Shown in pieces: positions 11,641 through 22,633 of a stretch of 64,000 nt of DNA. Both the position numbers and the translations under genes were made by a program. The notes beneath the pieces were generated by a model. That model was not told the DNA's origin. It saw only the letters and a program-made list of their open reading frames with translations, and made no database searches. Origin of the DNA: Biomphalaria glabrata. Lineage: Eukaryota > Mollusca > Gastropoda > Planorbidae. The stretch spans positions 15,363,001-15,427,000 of the forward strand of contig NC_074723.1 in the NCBI RefSeq assembly GCF_947242115.1. The letters are read 5' to 3'. Each line of letters starts with the position of its first letter. The first letter of the stretch is position 1.

Positions 11641-12145
11641 AGAAACCATAAACATCTACTTTATTTTAATAATTTTTTTTCATCAGAACAGAATTTCCAA
11701 CTTTGCATTCTTAAAATAAAATATAATTTATTTAGAGTAGAGTCAGAACACAAAATCATAGTTTTGAAATTAAGTAAATTAAGCTAAGCTGTCATCTCTT
11801 ATAAACATTTGTATATAGACTACACACAATTTAATTATTATTTTTCATCAAATTGCAGGAACTAGTACATGTACTTATGCATATTTGACAATAAAAAACC
11901 TTAGTCAATGAAATAGTAATACTAGTAAATGAGATAAAAGTAAACTAAATATCATCAATGCTATTGAAGCCACACTTGTTTCTTTTTATCTTGTTTGGTG
12001 GACTGCAATTAAAGTTGCTATTAATTTTACTGATTGTCTTAGCTGAAATGCCAGTGTCGTCTCTTTGAATCCTAAGCTTATTTTCTTGGTTACTGGAAGT
12101 CCAGATGTTTGGAGTTTCATTTTAAACACCTATATATTCCGAAAC
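11641..12145. other. Non-coding AT-rich stretch
   Basis: I see no ORF, repeat family or splice structure that I can support. Confidence 0.4.
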
Positions 12146-12149
12146 CTAT

Positions 12150-12505
12150 TTGCCTAACATGTCATATGCACATAAAGAGGTACCACAGAAATGCTTTAAA
12201 GACAAGCTTAGGCGCCAACTTGCTTTAACTGATATAGAATAAGAGAGCACTTGGTTGCATACAGCTTCAGAGCGAGACAGCTGGAGGTCACTTACAAAGG
12301 TGTGGTATACACCAATGAAAATTAATTGCCGAGGGTAGACGGCAAAAAGAAAAAAAAACAACTGATTCTACCACAGGTGGACAATGGTTATGCCTGTGCT
12401 CAGTGTGGCATAATATGTAGGTCACAGCTGGGGCTGAGTAGCCACTGCAAACATAGCATTCCTCATAAGTCTTCGGAATCAAAGACAAGCCTATCATTTT
12501 TGTAG
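12150..12505 (+). mobile_element. LINE 3' end, zinc-finger family
   Basis: The + strand encodes FKDKLRRQLALTDIE, then TASERDSWRSLTK. After a degraded linker, the finger GYACAQCGIICRSQLGLSSH follows at 12388-12450. This is the same order as in the LINE at 10968. Frames are interrupted between these blocks. It is a 5'-truncated, older copy with no clear TSD. Confidence 0.75.
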
Positions 12506-13789
12506 ACTAGTTTGTAGCTTCTGTAAATGCATGAAATGCCGTCACAAATGACACAAGTCCTCCGTGAGTTTGATCATAGTTTGATGGATTATAAACATCT
12601 TACTTCTTTGCCTTATATTAAATGGTCCTTCTGTCTGTTCCACTAGGTTTATCTAAATATCATTGATGTATCGTAACATGTCATCAAAATAAAAACTAGA
12701 ATCTCTGCAACTGGTTTACAAGTCAGAAGTCATCAATAACATTTGCCATTTAAAAAAAAAAAAACAATTTAGATTACTGATTAGTCAAGTTAGTGACTGA
12801 TTATTCGATTCATTTTAGGCCTATAATTTTTTTTTATGTGAATATATAATGATCCTTTACACTTTGTGACTTTACTAGTAGATCTATACTTTGGAGTAGA
12901 CTTGTTTGTTGAGCTAAAGTCGGAAGTACACATTGAATTTTACTGTGATCTAGTAATCATCTAGTCAAATGTAGTGATCTACTTGTACTAGATCTAGATC
13001 TAGAGTCTAGTAGTAGAGAGAGTAGGCCTATCTGTCATATCGTGATCAGTAGGTGGCTGAAGTTTTATAAATCTATTCCATGACAAAAACCCTGGCTAGA
13101 TTTAGATCTAGTGGTCTAGACATCTAGATCTAACTAGAATTAAACTAGAAAACTGAATTAGAGAAGTAGCTTTCTGGATCTAGAAGTAGAATCTATATAT
13201 TACTAATATTAGATCTAGTTGCGTCAAACGCTTAATTTTTGGTTGTTGTTTTTAATAAATGCACATAAAATACATTGTATTTTGGCAATAAAAATACCCA
13301 GTTGGTAGTCAAGTAATTCTAATAATTAATTAATGAATGACTCTATCAGTATTTGTTTTAGATCTATCAGATTCATATGACTTATTATTTATACTTATTT
13401 TATATCATTCGTCCAAGAAAATCTAGCTCTAGATCTATTTCATTTTAGATTAGGCTATAGTTGTTTTGTTTTTTGTTTTTTTTTGTCATTTTATTTAGGC
13501 TACAATATTATCAAGATTAACTTTTTCTTTGTTTCCCACGAGACGTGTATGACTATAGCCTAGTCCTTTCGATAATAAAAAAAAAAAACGATTAGAAATG
13601 CGTAGCTTGGAGTGTCAAAACTGTATTAGGCCTCCTATTTTTATTTCGTGCAATTTAGTATATCGTAACAAATACGCATTTAGCGGAACGGTAGACAGGT
13701 CTTCATCCAGATTTAGTGTAAATAAACCAAACACAGAAACACTGAAAGATTGTATTTTCGGAATTTAGATTCTAATTTTTGGAAAATAA
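12506..13789. repeat. AT-rich stretch with a second TAGATCT cluster
   Basis: At 12880-13240 there are many overlapping tagatct/tctagatct words, as at 7020-8620. The remainder shows no gene. It lies inside the inverted-repeat pair. Confidence 0.55.
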
Positions 13790-14100
13790 GTGGCATTTTA
13801 TAGGGTGATCGAAAAAAATAACTTTTGTGACGATCTCTTATTCAGGGAAATTGTATCTATTTTATCAGATAGTCAGAAAATGGATAAAGTTTTTACAGAT
13901 CTAATAAAATATAGTGTGGGGAAGTTTTACTCTCAATGAAGGTCAATCCAAGTGGCTCTCGGAGTAAATTTCTTCTTTGGCATCCTCATCGATTTTTCAA
14001 ATTGGTATGGTGCGCGAAAAAAGATGCGCGACGGCACTTCGACTCTCTTTGTCTTTGTAAAAAACTCGAAGCTGGTGTTCCATTAGTATAGTTCCATGAT
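13790..14100 (-). repeat. Right arm of the inverted repeat, with a broken copy of the exon-like ORF
   Basis: On the - strand this repeats 6293-6575. The ORF copy starts near 14097 (atggaactatac) and retains the blocks for APYQF, KKKFTP and ATWIDLH. It carries an extra stretch and a frame change around 14030-14070, so it cannot encode the same protein. The 3' flank (aaacttccccacactata...) also matches. Confidence 0.85.
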
Positions 14101-14818
14101 GAGACTATGAGCATGGTAAATTTTCATGGTAAATTTTTAAGTCTGCCTCCACAGGAATGCGAAAACTGCCTTGTAACCAAGTACTTACTAGTGCTATATA
14201 TGAATTCCCCCCCCCCCTTTATTGTTTTTGTCTAACATTTGCTAATGCTTAAAAACAGCCACCAAGGTAGAGTATTTCAACTGAACTAGTACTTGTGGAC
14301 ATAAAACATAATTACGGAAATTGCGATAGGCCTCTAAGAATGTCAGTTATTTATTGTTTAGGTATAGACTGAAAGGGCTTTTAATAAATTGCATAGTTTT
14401 TTTTTCGCTGTCTCTTTTTAAAAACTTCATTCGGGGCCTCTAAAATCACTTCGAAGGCCGACCCTGGCATCTTGTAAGAACCACTGGGCGTTTTGGATTA
14501 AGAGCAACTAACATAATAATCTCGGTGAGTAACGAGGCTATAATCTCACTGAAGCTAACATCTTATTCCCACACACACCACCCAGAACAACTACGTGGCA
14601 CGCACAGCCAGATCGACTCATATTCTGTTCCTTTAAGGTTCAAATCTAGCACCAACAAAGCTAATTAAACAAGAACTTCCCCTGGAGCTTACATACACAG
14701 TGACTTTAACATGGTCTTCATTAATGTGAAATAGAAAATTTTAAAAATCGCAAGCCTAGGAACCCATGCATTAAATACGATATTGTTAAAATTAATTAGC
14801 ACCCAAACTTTGTTGAAG
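14101..14818. other. Unassigned stretch
   Basis: A C-run followed by T-run occurs at 14207-14220. Nothing else is recognisable. Composition becomes less AT-rich towards 14700, where transposon remnants begin. Confidence 0.4.
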
Positions 14819-14825
14819 TCACCGT

Positions 14826-15140
14826 GGTGGGATATCTGCAGCTTCTAACCTAATAAGTCTACAGGAGGACATTGGCTCACTTGCGGATATCATATATTTC
14901 AATATTTCACAAGTCAACCTCTGAGACCCTGGTGAAAAATGCAATGGAAAATTAAGTCTGGTAAAAAAATAATTGGCATCATTATGTGATGCAAGAACCA
15001 AAAAAAGATTTAAAAAAATGTAACACCTTGCTGGCAGAAGAATACTGTAAAGGAAAGTGGATCGGTGACCAATACTCTCCGAAGAACAGGCAAGCTTCAT
15101 GGAAGGTAGAAGCACTTTTGAAGAAATATTTAACACTAGT
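14826..15140 (+). pseudogene. Unrecognised coding remnant next to Helitron-like DNA
   Basis: The + strand shows coding-like blocks in more than one frame: AASNLISLQEDIGSLADIIYF, then KKDLKKCNTLLAEEYCKGKW and SPKNRQASWKVEALLKKY. Stops and frame changes separate them. The amphipathic, Lys-rich composition argues for a decayed protein rather than random ORFs. I cannot name the family. It ends where the Helitron-type end sequence begins. Confidence 0.35.
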
Positions 15141-16013
15141 CAACCCACGGCATAGCATACGCCGCTATTTAGTGACGGGTGAACACAGTTGTCCAAATGG
15201 GGTGGGTTTGGGCAAACGACTGTGAGTGAATGAAAAGAAGGAACTCTGGAGAGTGCAACATACAATTGCCCATGACTGAAAACAGGTTTTGGAAGATACA
15301 GGCATATCTTTTTGAACGTTTGGCCTTGTGCTTTATTAATTGTCATGGCAAAGGCTAATCTAACAGAGAATTGTCTGCGCGTAAAGGTAAAAGGCAAATT
15401 TGAATCTGATGAGGTCAGGGATATCCGGGTAATAAGGACAGTTTATGAGGTAGCAGCTGCGATAGTTTTACACTCGGTGCGGTGAATGCAATTGTTAATA
15501 GCAGGGATATGGAGAGACGTTGACCCGGATTGTAAACTCGAGGAGGGTCATGCGGACGTTCTTAGAAGTGAATAGTGATGGTAGCGGGAAGTATTTGAGA
15601 CATCGCCACAATTCAGTCTCGCCACCATAAACGCCGGAAGCATTCATGTAGGCTGCGTATTGTCAAGCAGAGTGTATGACTGTGCTTCCGTGAGTAAGAA
15701 CAACGGAGAGGGCGTCGCCATAGTTATCCCAATTTTCGCAACAAAAGCTTACAGCCATCTTGCGAAGTTCGAGAGCAACAGTTTCACCGATGACATTTTT
15801 CCAGAAATATGCGACTGATAGAAATAAACAGTTACCCGATGCAGGAATTTCGACTACATTGAAAGACCTGTTGACTCCACAAAATATAATTGAAGCGGTG
15901 GCCATGGTTAGGAAACTATGGGCAATACGAAGGGGCAAAATCAAAACAAAGCTGCAGAAAAAACATGCAACTATTTTAATGACACCAGATATTGACGTGT
16001 GTAAAAAATACAT
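15140..16013 (-). mobile_element. Helitron/Helentron-like remnant: OTU protease and PIF1 helicase tail
   Basis: On the - strand an OTU cysteine-protease-like segment comes first (about 15870-15680): IPASGNCLFLSVAYF, with GNCLF as the usual catalytic-Cys motif. Degraded codons follow (YGGETELW, ~15620). Next is the last helicase motif of a PIF1-type protein (15380-15230): [20 protein letters not shown], with [17 protein letters not shown]. These are characteristic of rolling-circle transposons. OTU domains are known passengers of the Helentron/Helitron2 branch. The Rep domain and most of the helicase are absent and frames are interrupted. The 3' side carries an imperfect hairpin (ggcatagcatacgcc, 15150) resembling that at 17270. 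Confidence 0.72.
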
Positions 16014-16119
16014 GCATACATGTAGTCATATATAGAATGCATAAAGAGAAATATTACTTGTTCTCCCCCCCCCCCTCTTTTTTTTTCTGAGCCGTGCTCT
16101 CTGACGCCGCGAAAATTAC

Positions 16120-16203
16120 GTGGGGTAACTCTAGTCCTAGTAACGCATGGTTGGGCCATGGGTGTCACTCGGAGCGCCCCGCACCCCCCTAGTGACGCCA
16201 CTG
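16120..16203. mobile_element. Possible DNA-transposon terminus
   Basis: The end ...ccctagtgacgccactg at 16187-16203 has the form of the 3' terminus of many hAT elements, whose 5' end begins CAGTGGCGT. A 5'-type end with cagtggcgtagc occurs at 21397, too far away and without a partner. No TSD was seen. Confidence 0.3.
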
Positions 16204-17240
16204 TTTATTAGTGTTTATTTATTTAATTATTAGCTATTTCAAATGACGAGTAACAAAACAGTACACATTCTACTACACTTATACTCCCTTTACTGCTATA
16301 TTACTACGTATCTGCAAGGTCCTTGGTCATGGAGTATGCCCAATGCCGTCCCTGCCCGCTTTCCTTCCCTTCCGTCCTGCAGGACGTCTGCGTTAGGACG
16401 TCATTTTCGAAAGACCATCAAAGCGCAACCATACTATGACGTATTTGTCACCTAAATGACGTATTATTGTATATCCCAAACACCTCACATTAAATAGTCC
16501 ATTTGTTAACTCTTTATCTGACAGAATTGTTCATTTTTCACATGTGTACATTGTACCATGTTATGATTAAACTTAAATAACATTTTTGTTTGTAATCAGA
16601 AAACATTAATTTTGGTACAGAATTATAGGAGGATGCATGCTCTTTTTATAGAACACAAATTAAAGTTTATAAAACCAAAAATTAATTTAATTTAATTAGG
16701 AGAGAAAGAGTTAAATTCATCAAGGTCGTTCATTCTTCATGGTAATGTGTAAGATGCTGAGTGATAGTTAGCAGGTCTGGGGGACTCTAGTGATCCGATT
16801 GCATTTCTTACAACAACCCAATGGCATAAATACCCAACAGTCGTTTAAGTTAAAGATGAAACTTTTGAACGTAATGAGTCATCTGTCAAGAGTTTTGTAA
16901 CGGCTGTTTCGTAATGTTTAATATTAGTGTCAACGTGTGTGCGTGTCAAGTAGTTTCTTTGGTCACACATTCACTTTATGCGAATGAAGCTTTGAAATGG
17001 ATTAATTATTTAACCATAATTTTTTTGTTCAACAATTGTGACTCTATATTTGGTCGTCGTCCATGTTAGCGATGCTTATTGTTAGCATCGAGAGTGTAAG
17101 AAATAGATACATTGACAGACACATAGATAGATAGATAGCCTATAAAAATATATTATGTAAACGTATAAATAAAGATATATTACAATGTTCTGAATAATTG
17201 TATCAACAGCTTGCTAGTTAGGCCTATATACCTTTTGTTC
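16204..17240. other. Unassigned non-coding stretch
   Basis: It contains a GC-richer patch at 16315-16460 with gacgtc/tgacgt words and a short GATA repeat at 17125-17138. No gene is supported. Confidence 0.4.
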
Positions 17241-17254
17241 AGCGTTTATACAAC

Positions 17255-17345
17255 ACTAGTCGACCGGCGGCGTAGCATACGCCGATATTTTGCAGGGCCG
17301 GTTTAGTTGACCGCAGTGGGCTCCGCCCTTGTACGACCGCAGTGG
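17255..17345 (+). mobile_element. Helitron-like terminal segment with hairpin and internal repeat
   Basis: A block of GC-rich sequence contains the perfect palindrome ggcgtagcatacgcc (6-bp stem). A direct repeat cgaccgcagtgggc occurs twice about 30 bp apart. The portion cactagtc-acc-cggc-tagcatacgccg also occurs, slightly changed, at 15132-15170 beside the OTU/helicase remnant. The shared end therefore suggests the same element family. No coding sequence is attached here. Confidence 0.5.
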
Positions 17346-17399
17346 GCCCGCGCTAATTCTAGGTGTATACATTATTAAATTAAACCATTGTATAACTTA

Positions 17400-17850
17400 T
17401 AACAGATTTCCCGCGGCCTCCTGTCAATTTACCAGGAGCTCCTGAAAATCTCCTGAAATTGCAAAATATACGAAAAAGTCCTGGAAATATCTGGAAATTA
17501 TTAAAATCTTTAGAAAACTCATACGAATCTGAAATATATATACACAAATTTTAATTTTGGGGTGTCATTCAATAAGGAAAATGCCAATCCTACGCGCGAT
17601 AAAAAAAAAACGGCATTATTCCGTAATTTTGGAATCTGAAGAAAGAAGCTTCTCGCGCCTCAAACTAACGAAGAATTACTTGAGGTCAACAATTCTCATA
17701 GATAGATTGAAACATTTGATAATTCTTGCTATTGATCTTGATCTATGTAGGAAATAGAATTTGTATGATATACTGTATGACTTCGCTACATGCAAAGCTT
17801 GTAAAGTTCGTGGGATAACTCTATCCGCAGAAATAAGAGAGTGATCTTTC
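17400..17850 (+). pseudogene. hAT transposase C-terminus (ZMYM/'52-kDa repressor'-like)
   Basis: The + strand encodes ERSFSRLKLTKNYLRSTI, then RLKHLIILAIDLDLCRKIEF, the C-terminal hAT dimerisation region. After a one-frame shift it continues DILYDFATCKACKV and ends near 17847. The sequence upstream (17400-17600) has no readable frame. This subfamily differs from that of the element at 1447, and no terminal repeats were found. Confidence 0.7.
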
Positions 17851-17916
17851 CTTTACTTCTTGTTTACACTGTTGAGGGAAGAAGAGAATTATATATATAG
17901 ATTTTTTGCCCTTTGA

Positions 17917-18218
17917 TTCAACCTTGTCAGTGACTGTCTCCCCACCCCCACTCCTTTTGTTCAACTGTGTCAATGAATGTCACCCCACACCTTTTGTTAG
18001 ACCTTGTCAGTGAATGTCTCCCCACCCCTTTTGTTCAACCTTGTCAGTGACTGTCTCCCCACCCCTTTTGTTCAAGCTTGTCAGTGACTGTCTCCCCACC
18101 CATTTTGTTCAACCTTGTCAGTGACTGTCTCCCCACCCCTTTTGTTCAACCTTGTCAGTGACTGTCTCCCCACCCCTTTTGTTCAACCTTGTCAGTGACT
18201 GTCTCCCCACCCCTTTTT
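17917..18218. repeat. Minisatellite, 37-bp unit, about 8 copies
   Basis: The unit reads ttcaaccttgtcagtgactg followed by tctccccaccccttttg. It repeats head to tail about eight times. The last five copies are nearly identical and the first three more divergent. There are no distinct spacers, so it is not a CRISPR array. Confidence 0.93.
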
Positions 18219-19007
18219 TTAGCACAATGTTTTTGTTTGTTATTTTTAGTTATTTTCCAAACAATGCTGATCAATGTCGTCAACTTCATATTTATTGTTA
18301 TAAGGCATTATTTTAATAATATTATATAAATATAGTTATCATTGTCACGACATTGTCGATCTTTTCGGGAATTTAAGCTTACTTACAAGTATTTTAGAGT
18401 TTACGGCTTTGGCTTGGCCGCTCTGTAAAAACTTTATAATTTGACTTATATGTCAAGTCTGTGGCCATTACACGCGAATATGCAACCCACCACGCCGTTC
18501 TTAGCGTTGTGGCCATTCTCCCAAGAGATACGCGGCAATAGTGGTTCTAGAAATATGAAGTGGCTCCCTCAAAGTACACAGCCGTCGTAGGCAATGTGAG
18601 TCAGTGCAATCTTTGTTCATTAGCGGATCCAGAACTTTGGAGGGGGGGGGGCGATTTTTTTCCAAGCCCTAACCCTAACGCCCAGTAAACCCTAACCCTA
18701 TACATAAAAGTGCGTACAGCATATATAATTTTTTTTTAAACAAATGTATTGCTTAGTTATATTAGTTCTGTTATATTTACTACTACAATTACACACAAAA
18801 AAAAGTTTACTTTTATTTTTAAAGAGAAAAAATCTATTTAATATGTATATAAGTGGGCATAATTTAAAACAACAATTAATTAGTAATTTTTCATATTGTC
18901 GCGTAAATTGCATCGCGGCACTATCCATTCAAAACACCCAACTAAAAGAATTTTTTTCCTTGAGGCTTTGAATAAGAGATTGACCCCCTTTACAAAACAA
19001 TTAAATC
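18219..19007. other. Unassigned stretch with short telomere-like words
   Basis: The region 18664-18702 contains ccctaaccctaa and, after a gap, ccctaaccct again, beside a G-run at 18642. That is too short for telomere repeats. No gene is supported. Confidence 0.4.
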
Positions 19008-19262
19008 AATTAGGTAATCATTTATGACATCAGTTAGGCCAGGATCACATCTAACTTCACCTTCACCTATCCCTTGGTCTGCTGGACCATTGGGGCACCA
19101 CATAAGATCGGTCAACCTTCTTTCTCCATTCTTCTCTGACATTTGCCTTTGACAGAATTTCATTCTGGTATTCTTTTGGAAATTTTTGAAACCTGCCTTG
19201 TTACCTGACTGCATGGATCACTTCGGGGGCTGATTTTGACTTTGTGTTTCCACACAGACTGT
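19008..19262 (-). mobile_element. RTE-type LINE 3' end
   Basis: The - strand encodes EEWRKKVDRSYVVPQWSSRPRDR, a degraded C-terminus closely matching that at 46345-46400 ([19 protein letters not shown]). The same DNA block recurs at 53237-53480, including ctgtctttgtaacct at its far end. It is a short, 5'-truncated copy. Confidence 0.65.
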
Positions 19263-21396
19263 CTTTGTAACCTAGTTTAATCTTGAACTGCGTTAATCCT
19301 CTAATACTCTCCTATACATTATTTACAAATCAATTTTTGATCTGAAGAGTTCCCCAATCATTTATTCCAGTGGCTTTAAGAGTGTATATGTGGGGCGGTG
19401 GTGGAGGTTCTTTATAAGCGTAACACCAGATTCACGTTACAGCAGTAAGTGGAAATTCGCGACATTAGACCTACTCACTTCTTTATATCTTATGCTGAGC
19501 TTGAATTTCAGAAATGGTTGAGAACCACTGCCCACTAACTCACGTGACAGGGAAACCCTCACCGTCTATATTAATGTCACGAGTTCTGTCTAGGAGATCC
19601 TGTGCACTGTCAGCAAGAACCCCAAGCACAAACCTCGACCATTTTCAAACAAACTCAACATAATTTATTCCCCCTCCCCTTCATCAGTGTGGCAGCAGGC
19701 AGGAGAACATAACCGATGGCCTTCTTGCTCTCTCTCTCTTTTTTTTTCTCTCCCTTCCCTATCTTGAAATTTTTTTTTCAGGGTGTAGTTAAATCTAGAA
19801 ACACACTGCCGGTCATAAGGCATTCGCCGTAGATACAAGATTATTTTTTAAAATCCTGTTGTGCTATATCTTCATACACTTTTACTTAACAAGTAAGGAT
19901 ATATAAAAACGAATCTGTACTGCATAAAACCTGTGGGAATCAGGCCTGCTTATCTGAAAGGTGAGTAATAAAAAAAGGTCTCTCTCTTAGCAGCATACGT
20001 GCCAGCTCACACTAGTATCGATTAACTTGGTTTTTTTTCTCCTCCCACATTTCGATAACATTGCTTTGAGCTTATTGATTTTTTTTTAGCTGCAACTGTT
20101 CGGCCTAATGTAGTCAGTCGAAAACAATGTACAATTTTCTCACAAGAAAACAGTCTAAGGCTCATCCACGTATTCAATAAAATTCTGTTCAATGTAGACC
20201 TAAAAACATAACGAAATAATGATTAAAGTAAAGTGCAAGTAAATAAATAAAGCATAATGCAATGTTATTCTCAATTTCAATGAAATGTAATCATGATGAC
20301 TGATGTGTGACAGAATGGGAGACATATGTTTACAGTGTGACAATGATATTGAGCTGTTAACATCTGAATGTTAGCTTACACACACACACACACACAAAGT
20401 ACATACGTATAAGCATAGCCTAAAAATACATTTCTAAAAATCAATAAGCCTTTAACAACATTATGGTTTTCTCGGTTGTAGTGATTTGATGTGCATAAAT
20501 GTCGTCCGCCTTCAGTAAAATAAACGACTATTGCTTATCTTGTAGAACATTTTTTTCTTGTGGCTATAGAGCCCAATTCTGGAGGATATGAATGAGTGAG
20601 GTGGGAAAGGTAAAAATAATCTTCGGAAATAATTGTTTTATTGGTTATTTGTGTACAGCTATGTATAGCACTATTTGTGTCCCGCTATGTGTAGCACTAT
20701 TTGCCTTCGCACTGCCTTCATTTAAACCAAAGGTAGAACCAGGAGGCTGTATGGCTTACTCCCCTTTTCTTATTCTGCCCATTTCCAATCAAAAGACATC
20801 ATGAAATCAAATTTTCAATAGGATCTTTTTCTTCTCTAGTTTTTGAGATCTAAACGTCACAGACAAACGGACGGATGGACAGTCAGACCAAAGAAAACTA
20901 GGCGACTTTGTCGTTTGAAACCTGGTTAAGGGGATCGCAGATAACGTCAATAAATTCTTTTTTTTTCATAGTTTCTTAACATTTAATTTGTACGAGACAA
21001 AGATGTGTGAAAAATGCCAAATCTGCTCTGAGAAATCTTCAAATATTTCAATTCCTCAACTTAGCTATGTTACTTTTGTGTTTTATACTACATAAGATTA
21101 CATGGACTGTAGAACGCTTCTTGGTTGTTAATATATTCAAGACAGTTTTACAGAGGATGCCCTGAAGTGTGATGAAGTGTAAGAAACAACTATTGTTCTC
21201 GGGCTAGTCAAAATATTCCAACAAATCCAGATATTTTCCCTATCAGTTCCATTTGTCAGAATATTCTATATTCATAATATGTAGATACTAGGTAGGTTAC
21301 TTTACTAATACCTGGACCTAATGTTTTTGCTCTGTAAGGATCACATGCCTGCTTACTCTTAAGTAACAGAATAAGTGTCATCAATACTGCTTATAA
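19263..21396. other. Unassigned stretch
   Basis: A CA microsatellite lies at 20378-20396, and a tetranucleotide-rich patch (gacaaacggacggatggaca) at 20860. No ORF has family signatures or splice sites I can support. Confidence 0.45.
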
Positions 21397-21858
21397 CAGT
21401 GGCGTAGCAATGTACCCGTGGGCCCGGGTTCAAGAATTTATGTTGATGTGCCCCTCCCCTTCCCCATACGACAAATCTTGTGTGTGACAAAAAAAGTCGA
21501 GAAGCTTGTATGTATCGGAACATTGACTACAAGACATTCGAATACAGCTTCATGAACACAGCTGACAGAAACATTGAAGACCATCTCTAAGTACTGTTTA
21601 GCACAGTGAACCTAATGCGCAAGTGGCTGCTTTTGTTGAAACATTGGCTAGTGTGCTCTCCGCTCATTTAGAAAACCAACATTGCGTTGGCCTCGCAAGT
21701 AATTTATAAAAAAATGGTGATTTTTTTTAAATTTCTTGGGGTACTTGTTCAGCCAATTTTGCAGACTTCTGGTTCTAACAAATATAAAAACCTAGAAATG
21801 ACTCTCATGATTGCAATTTCTTTGGGTATTTCGCTCACAAAACATTATTTTCTGAAAA
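21397..21858. mobile_element. Possible hAT-type 5' end and flanking sequence
   Basis: cagtggcgtagcaatgtacccgtg has the usual form of a hAT left end, followed by a GC-rich patch. No matching right end or TSD was found, so it may be a solo fragment. Confidence 0.3.
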
Positions 21859-22128
21859 TCAACTTTTAATTTTCTTGAGTGCTGTCAACCATGATTTAAC
21901 AATGCACAGGCCCCCATACTTTAGCATTTCTGCTGACACCATGTATAACCCTGGTGCTTTGTTGTTCTTTAGGACTGCAATGGCCATGGTAACCTCCTCT
22001 GTTGTTATTGGGTCTGTCTTGATCTTGAGATCATTGTTCCGAGAGGGGTCCTTGAATGTGTAAGTCAGGTCTGGTGATCGTTGGTTAAGGGTCTCTTTAA
22101 AGTGCTCTACAAGTCTTGCTACCTTGGA
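21859..22128 (-). mobile_element. Inverted 5' segment of an RTE-type LINE copy
   Basis: The - strand encodes VARLVEHFKETLNQRSPDLT, then KTDPITTEEVTMAIAVLKNN, KAPG and SAEMLKYGG. This is the linker and first reverse-transcriptase block of the LINE family also found at 47866-48845. It abuts the + strand 3' half of the same family at 22129, so the two halves face opposite ways. Confidence 0.75.
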
Positions 22129-22450
22129 CTTCGCCGATGACGTTACACTACTCGGGGCTATAAATAAATGTATAAAACAAATTACGGAGAGCCTAGATAG
22201 AGAGGCTCCCAAAATTGACCTCCGCATAAACTTGGATAAGACTAAAATTTTACGAGTGGAATATAAGGCTTGGCTAGTCAAAGCTTGAAGAGTTGGACAA
22301 GTTCACATACCTTGGCAGCATCATAACAAACGATGGGGATGTCTACCATGACGTAGCTGCCGAATAGGAAAGTCGTGGAGCATTTTCCAAAGGATGCGGC
22401 CCTTTGGACAAGCCAAGCCATTTGACTTGAGACAATAATACACCTTCATC
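22129..22450 (+). mobile_element. RTE-type LINE, forward 3' segment (first part)
   Basis: The + strand begins at DFADDVTLLG, the catalytic FADD motif, and continues with [20 protein letters not shown] and [11 protein letters not shown]. This closely matches 48075-48420 (FVDDVALLG..., [22 protein letters not shown]). Frames are interrupted (stops after the KAxR and VAA blocks). The LINE reading stops at about 22450, where an LTR element begins, and its end reappears at 25030. Confidence 0.85.
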
Positions 22451-22457
22451 AAAATAC

Positions 22458-22633
22458 TGTAGACATTTAATTAATAATAACAATAATAATGACAAAGACT
22501 TTGTGTTTATACAAGTAGACATTGAAGACTTTTTTTATTACGTCATATCCTACTTTTTCACAAAACATTCACAATAAACAATGACGCAATATTAACATAT
22601 TGGCACATCCTTCCTTTTAAAGTTGTTATCACA
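22458..22633 (-). repeat. LTR of the Gypsy element (3' LTR)
   Basis: Direct repeat of 24856-25029. It shares the AT-rich body with taataataacaataataatg and the end gttatcaca. Confidence 0.85.

Noticed and set aside
15760-16035. 91-codon + strand ORF opposite the OTU segment
   Set aside because: It is the antisense shadow of the OTU-like frame, which carries the recognisable motifs.
17917-18218. Regular direct repeats resembling a CRISPR array
   Set aside because: Units abut with no unique spacers, and the context is a eukaryotic genome; it is a minisatellite.
18664-18702. Telomere-like ccctaa repeats
   Set aside because: Only two to four units in two short patches; too few for a telomere or a clear interstitial array.
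21859-22281. 140-aa - strand ORF as one protein
   Set aside because: Its N-terminal third is the antisense of the forward LINE half; only the part left of 22128 is genuine LINE coding sequence.
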